A program made the translations under genes and the position numbers. 64,000 bases of DNA from Hibiscus mutabilis (lineage: Eukaryota; Streptophyta; Magnoliopsida; Malvales; Malvaceae). Below the pieces are notes generated by a model, which was not told the origin of the DNA, made no database searches, and worked only from the letters and a program-made list of their open reading frames with translations. The stretch is taken from NCBI GenBank assembly GCA_019671005.1, contig CM033738.1, positions 14,472,202-14,536,201 on the forward strand, written 5' to 3'. This document shows, in pieces, positions 58,062 to 64,000 of the stretch (its first letter is position 1; each line of letters opens with the position of its first letter).

Positions 58062-60963
58062 TGTAACACCCCAAAAATCGGTCTAGTCAGAATTAGGTTC
58101 CGGTGATAAAAAATTTTGTATCGGACCAGACCAATAAATGTTTTGACTCCTTTATTGTACTCAAATGAATCTCTATCAAGCTTAATTATTGATCTTGGAC
58201 CTTCTTGAAAGAATTGAAGTCATTTAGTGATTAAATTGCAAGAATTGAAAGTTTGGGGGTAAAAGTGTAAATTTTAGAAAATTAAAGGACCAACTTCATA
58301 ATTATCCCCAATTTATGGGTGATTTACCACCTTGCTTAGCATGTTCACGTGGAGAAACATAGGAAGTAAGGAAATATGACATATAGTCATCATCTTTTAT
58401 CAATTAAAAGAAAGGAAATAAAAATATTATAGCTTACCTTGGATAGTAGGAAAGCTTGTGATTGGTCCATGGAAAGGTGGAAAAGATGATAGCTTTTCCT
58501 ATATCATAGGAAGGCATCGGTTAAGTAAGGCCTTGAAAGAAAGTAAACATATTACTTTCACAAACCGAGACCAAGTTCCAATCTCCTCATCCTTTCACTA
58601 AGTTAAACAAGCTAGCACATTCATTGTCACCTTCCCCACCAAGCTCCAAGCAAGCACCTCTCTTATTAAGCATTCAAAACATAAGTTTTCTTTAGTCCGT
58701 TGATTTCATTGGATAGCTATCGGTTGGGTAAGAATAAACCCTTTATCAATTGTTAATTTCCTTGGATTGTGGATGCTTAATCTCAAGCTAAAGCCATTGT
58801 AAACTTAGAAATTGATCTCGATATTGTTATATTGATTTTGGTTTCATAGTATCGATCCTAATGATCTCTATTGTGGTCACCTAGCTCAATAATTGGAGAA
58901 AGCAAGTCCATTATCTCCATCAAAGGCTAAGAACAAAGGAATCGTTATCCGAGAGCCTTGAAAGCTTTGGATTTGAGGTGAGTGTAGTCGGAGTCTTGGG
59001 ATTAGGCTAGGTTCCTTTCCCATTTTCATCTCCATTGGACATACTATTTCTAATATTGATATTTAGGTTATTCCATCGAACCCTTTAGAGGGTGTAATGG
59101 TAAGCTTCCTTATTGAGTTAGTGAAACATCGAGTATCGATCATTTTCATTGAATATATATTGTCATTGAATCATTGAGCATCGAACATTGTCATTGAAAC
59201 ATTGAATATTGAGTATTGGCATAGCATTGGGAAAAATCATTGTTATTGGCATTGATCATTGGACATTGATTATTGAAATATTGTTATTGATAGTGTTATT
59301 GGATTCACTGAATCATTGAAATTGACCTAAGGGTCAACTTATTGCTACCGGATTATTGAAACTATTGATATTGTTAATGTAATAGATATTAGCTTAAATC
59401 ACCGGACATTGGATTCGAGTGGTCATTGGATACAATTGGTATGCCATAGGATTTATGAGCTCGTTGGTACGGGTCAACTACGGTCCTTGGGCTACGGCCT
59501 TTATATTGGCGAGATGGAGGGTTGTTGTGTTGGTCCATTGGCGACGCGGAGGGAATAGACCATTATTGATTTTTTGGCGAGGCGTAGAAATTCGCGTATC
59601 CACTATCTTCATCAATTCAAGGGTTATAAATGAACTAAATGAATTATTGATATTGAACATTGGCATGTAGTTATTGATTAATGTTACATTGATATTGAAC
59701 ATTGCTATATTGCCATTGGACTATTGATAAAGCATGAAATGAGTGCATATTGATTTTCGACATTGTTTATGACTACCACACTAGGCAAATTATGCCTAAT
59801 ACATTTCATCTTCATGCATTTTCAGGTTAAGCAAGTGTTCAAGAGATCAGACAACCCTATCGAGGATTTTGGCAAGTTTTGCAAAGGTTAAAGTAATGTA
59901 TACTTCCCTTACATACTCCTAGAATGGTGGCATAGTGGTTGTAATAGTCACTTATGTGTATTTTGATGTGTGTATGCCATGCATGCTATAAGAATGATTA
60001 AGAAGGCCTAAAATGACTTTTAGAGTTTGTTAAAGTTGGTAAAAGTTGTTATAAGCGGCTAAACAGGTGGAAACCTAGTAAATGGATTCAAATGACTTTA
60101 AAATTTTGAATGCTGATAGGAATGTATGTTAATAACTTGCTGGTAAAGTTTAATTGCATTTGGACATCGTTTGGTAGGTTAAATTGGTTTAAAACCATAG
60201 CAAATCTATTAGTGCAGAGCATATCGATATAGGTGATTGCATATCGATACGGATAAGCATATTTGGGCATAGTCAAACACAGTTAACTTAGCGTATCGGT
60301 ACGTCAAATGGCGTATCGATACGAAAATTCAACACTGGAATCTGGGAAAATAATTGCATCGTACGGTCCCTAGGGTGTATCGAAATGGTCAACCCCAGTC
60401 AACCCGTACCGGTACAGTTCCTTAGTCGTACCGATACGAACCCTGCTATTTGAATTTCTAAGGATTTTTAAATATATTGTATATCGATACGAATGGTCTC
60501 CATTTCGATACGGGTTTATTGTTTGTAACGACTTTAACGGTCTGGACATAAGCGTACCGATACGACCTCTCGAGTATCGGTACGAGTACAGGTATGTTAG
60601 TTATTAATTCTGGAAATTTGTAAAATGGTCACTGTCTATTGTATAGTATAATTGAATGGGTAAATGAACTCTGATTGGCATGAGAATTTACAGACAGGTT
60701 AATTAATGATAACATTTCATGGTAGTAAGCTTAATTTCTGAAATGGGCTTATAATTCATTGGAACTATAGATTAGTCCTAAAACTTGTAAAAGTTTAAAA
60801 TTTGCCCTACTTGGTTAAACCACTCGTATCGGATTAATCAGATTTGTTTGTATCGTTCTATTTTTACGAATATTGATTAATAATTGTCACACCAATCACT
60901 GTATTATTTTCCGGTATCGTCTTTCGACCCAGTTCCGTACCAGGCCGGGAAGTGGGTGTTACA
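58062..60963 (+). repeat. Element E 3' LTR
   Basis: An uninterrupted 2902 bp LTR, TGTAACACCCC ... GGGTGTTACA, and the reference for the broken 5' LTR (2908 bp without its insertion). It holds the palindrome cluster 60221-60595. Confidence 0.95.
60221..60595. repeat. GTAYCGRTAC palindrome cluster in element E 3' LTR
   Basis: The counterpart of 52546-52917. Several palindromes differ by point changes: ATATCGATAT (60221-60230) where the 5' LTR has GTATCGATAC, and CGTACCGATACG where the 5' LTR has lost bases. Confidence 0.88.
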
Positions 60964-61085
60964 AGTACAGATACTGAAACTGCTTACTAGAAATCTTTAT
61001 GTTCCACACGTATCAGAACGGGTTGACCCGTATAGATACCACCCCCAGTTGTGTATCGATACGATCAAAGCTCATACCGATACCC

Positions 61086-61093
61086 TATTTATA
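61086..61093 (-). promoter_or_regulatory. TATA box of element D LTR
   Basis: CTATAAATAGG on the minus strand. Directly downstream on that strand lie GGTATCGGTATG, CGTATCGATACAC and GGTATCTATACGGG, the same palindrome type as in E (plus coordinates 61010-61085). Confidence 0.5.
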
Positions 61094-62575
61094 GGTTCGT
61101 ACAATTTCCTCGAATTACGATATTACAATGCTTATTCAGTCCCTAAAGCTTATAAAAGTCATTATGGTTTGTTTACTAACATATTCATTCAATTAATATT
61201 AATTACTGGCTTCGTAATCATTTATTCAAATATTACCCTTATTCATCTCTTACACAATTTCCATCGAATACATAATCTATTCGAACAAGTATACAAGGCA
61301 CAACCATTATTTCAATCAATATAACAATCATCAAATAATCTTACGAGCATCTCAAATGACCCTACACAGTCTCTAAAGCCTTCATAAGTCTCAACATATT
61401 CACAGTATCATCATGCATCTCATAAATATCGAGTCTCATGATACCGATCTATACTCATGCTTATTTATCGTCTACCTATTTTGCAAATACTAACACCCAA
61501 AACAATTACATTTATGATGCTCATGAGATAATAAGAGTTCGAGGTGTACTAACCTCAAGCATTAGCGATAAATCCTCATATCAGCTTCCCGATTACTCTA
61601 CTTGGTCCGATATCCGATCTTGAATAATCATCATATAAGAACGAATATGAAAATACATTAATTTCATGGATCCCATAATCAAATCACAATATCAAATGCG
61701 TAAAAATAGCTTACCGAGTTCAAATTTGGCAAAACAGACTCAAAACGTCGAGAAACCCCCAGGTAGGGTCCCTTAAAAAAAGTCAACAGCCATTCAACGC
61801 CGGTCAATAGCCTGGTGATCCAATGCGACATGGTTCATGGTAAGCTCGATGCACCCTATGTACATGATCTAGTGCGCGCAGGTGTATGGGGAGGACGGTG
61901 TACCTAGGGGACGCAATATTGTACGGCGGGTAAAGTGCACCCGGGTGTGCCTGATTTGATGTGGCGCTAGTGCATAGAATATCTGTGAACCCTGCTACTG
62001 CTCATGCCCACCCTCGGTGGCGGAGCATGAGGTTCCTTTTGGTGGTCGAATAAAGGCGGCGACCTCCAGTTCCGCTGTCCTAATGCGAGTGCCCTCGAAT
62101 TTGGGTTTTAACCACCAAAACTACCCCTGAGTCAACTTTCTGTAACTTCTTTTTCTTTACTCTGGCGAACGGTGATAGCGACAGTGACATGGTGATCATC
62201 AGCCGACTCGTCTCAGCGAGCTCTTTCCAATAATGTGGGCGGTGTCACGAACGGAGGCTTAGATGACAGTAGATCAAGATTCAAAGTTCTCTATCTCTTT
62301 TTCTCTCACATCTCCCTATTATTCTCTCTCCCCATCATATCATCTTCCTTTTTTCCACTTACCACTCACTTTATCTCTTTTCCCCTATATTTTAAAATTC
62401 AAACCTCTCATCACCTCAAATAAAAGATGATACCCATTTTAACAAAACCAAACTTCACATTCTTTCTTTTTGCCACTAGGCCCAAATTAATTACTTCTAA
62501 CTTAGACTCCCAACATAAAGGCCCAATACCCAGGTCCGAGTCCCGATTCACTAACCCAAAATTTGGGTCGTTATA

Positions 62576-64000
62576 GCTCTCCCTACTTTAAAAAAAAATT
62601 TATCCTCGAAATTTATAATGGTAAACCAGAGAAGATGCTAAAACTTTTATAACCCTCCAACGTTCTCAAACATATCTCGATGTGCTACTCTGATCTCTCA
62701 CAACTCTTTTCAATTATACCTCTTGTCTTCTTACAATACAAACATAATCTCAACTGATTCTTTCTCTTAGAAGGAATCCATCTTCGCTTGGTACAGGCGA
62801 CAAGCAAAACCCAATTGTACCCTGACAAAACTATCACACGAATACATCATCACAGAAACTTAACTTACGCTGGAGAACCCAAAAGATTGTTGCACAACAA
62901 AATTTTTCCACAACTCCACATGATCTAAAAGTATAGGCAGATAAACAACCGTTGTAACAAAAATGAAACGGTTCCCCTCGTGATGACTCCCTAAAAGAGA
63001 CTCTAACTCTGACGGCACCCCTTAACAATATCATTTCTTGCCCGTGTAAGACTTCTAAAAGTAAAAGACGTATCTACATGTCTCAAGCCTGACCTTAAAT
63101 CTCGGCATACATTTCATCAAAACAACAACTAATATAGCTCCCACAACCTCGGTTCACGTAAGAATCTTACACTAACCATAACTTGTTCGAAAAACACGTT
63201 ATCCATACCCTTACTAGTGTTTGTCATCTTATAAAATCCCACCAAGGGATAAGGTTCCATCACGAACCTTGAATCTCGTGTCAAAAGGTAGTATGTACAC
63301 ACTGTAGTGTCATACAACCCAACCCACAAACAATCCAAGTAGACTTACTATCTGAATCTCACATTTGCCAAACATATTGAACAATACTTACCAAGAATAT
63401 ATCCTTACTCAACAAAATCTTATCGAAACTGTGTACTTATCGATCTTTTATAGAATCCATAGTCACCTATTTAATTTCCACTAAAGAACATCAAAGCATC
63501 ACAACAATTATGAAGAACTCAACGTTAGACTCCCAACTGATAGCAAGTCAAACACTTGTCACTATCTCAAACAAATAACTCCACATCGTCTCTCAAAACA
63601 CGCAACGAAAGTTTGGTACAAACTGTCGCTCTTAAAATTTACTATATACCGACCATTGTACTATATAGAAAGAATCTCTTGCCTTGACATATCTTTCTCT
63701 AAAACACCCACAACAAGATCTCAAAGCCCATCAGAACTCATCAAACCCAAATTCAATCACAATATTGTATCCTCTTAATTACAATCAGATGCTACTTCTT
63801 GCGGCTTCCAAAGTTACCCAATCCTCAACTCGGAGTTTAACCATCAAACACACGAGTACCAGTGCTGATGAATCGAGTACCAATACTGCATGGAGCCAGT
63901 ATCGGTACTCCCTTATATGACTATCACTTGTGATCATTAATCACCCCATATGGGCAGCATAATACACCAACCTAAATTAACTCCATACAATTCATCACTT
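62576..64000 (-). other. Element D interior, unrecognised
   Basis: The first 70 bp hold a purine tract and a TTCGAGGATAAA stretch (minus strand) that fit the 3' end of a Tekay-type element. Beyond that I recognise no integrase, chromodomain or other protein. Minus frames of 66 codons (63034-62834) and 69 codons (63338-63129) match nothing I know. GAGTACCAGTG, GAGTACCAATACTG and AGTATCGGTACTCC phrases (63850-63910) recall the palindromes in E's LTR. It may be a noncoding derivative element. Confidence 0.5.

Larger units (their letters stand above)
47284..60963 (+). mobile_element. Element E: Tekay/Del-like chromovirus
   Basis: LTRs are at 47284-53286 (interrupted) and 58062-60963, with perfect target duplications AGTAC (47279-47283 and 60964-60968). 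The interior has the initiator-Met primer site TGGTATCAGAGC, gag with zinc knuckles, protease, RT, RNase H, integrase and a C-terminal chromodomain, the order of Tekay chromoviruses. The first two LTR bases are TA instead of TG in the 5' copy. Many stops, one poly-A frameshift and a lost RNase H Asp make it inactive. It sits in D's LTR, so it is younger than D. Confidence 0.95.
46063..62575 (-). mobile_element. Element D LTR (minus strand), split by element E
   Basis: On the minus strand the LTR starts TATAACGACCCAAATTTTGG at 62575 (expected TG changed to TA) and ends GGTCGAGGGTGTTACA at 46063. Removing element E and one AGTAC gives an LTR of about 2.8 kb. Next to its start (plus 62576-62640) are a purine tract and a TTCGAGGATAAA stretch, as at the 3' end of Tekay-type elements (compare 40385-40417), so this is the 3' LTR and the interior lies to the right. 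A TATA box is at 61086-61093. Confidence 0.75.

Overview
The window looks like flowering-plant nuclear heterochromatin. There are no bacterial operons, rRNA or tRNA genes, CRISPR arrays or host genes that I can support. Almost all of it is LTR retrotransposons nested in one another, plus a few small DNA-transposon relics. A Malvaceae-type dicot is my impression from the families present, but the sequence alone does not prove the species. Every coding region I recognise is a decayed gag, pol or env-like frame with stops and frameshifts.

Region 1 (1-25622) is one minus-strand Athila-type Ty3/gypsy element (A). Its 5' LTR is at 24215-25622, and gag, protease, RT, RNase H, integrase and an env-like frame run leftward; its 3' LTR lies beyond the left edge. 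A is interrupted twice. A Ty1/copia-like solo LTR sits in its RT (5610-7117, target duplication CAATG). A complete plus-strand Athila-type element B sits in its protease (7700-22109, target duplication GTAGG). B has a 5' LTR, primer site, gag, protease, RT, RNase H, integrase, env-like frame, polypurine tract and 3' LTR. B's 3' LTR holds a 2.6 kb patch (C, 19041-21617) that copies part of A's gag, leader and LTR. C has no LTR ends of its own and is flanked by a 48 bp duplication, so it looks like break repair rather than transposition.

Region 2 (25623-30666) is AT-rich and has no genes. It holds an (AAATCT)n tract, a Stowaway-like MITE, a Mutator-like foldback element with a perfect 9 bp target duplication (29349-29818) and a hAT-like MITE (29957-30451).

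Region 3 (30667-45272) is a plus-strand Tekay/Del-like chromovirus (F) with giant LTRs of about 4.8 kb. Its interior is only 1.1 kb: RT scraps and a chromodomain tail. A 3.8 kb solo LTR of a related family lies in reverse orientation inside its 5' LTR. All three of these LTRs contain a segment resembling the internal promoter region of 5S rRNA genes, which is the most interesting signal in the window.

Region 4 (46063-64000) is the LTR of a minus-strand element D (46063-62575), split by a plus-strand Tekay-like chromovirus E (47284-60963, perfect target duplication AGTAC). E's 5' LTR is in turn split by a Tat/Ogre-like solo LTR (48465-51554). D's interior begins at 62576 and runs off the right edge without recognisable coding.

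A theme crosses families: at least four of them carry arrays of short palindromes or hairpins of their own kind. These are GTTGCC-NN-GGCAAC in B, CTAGAG/CTCTAG hairpins in B's 3' region, UUCG-loop hairpins in F, and GTATCGATAC/GTACCGGTAC in E and D.
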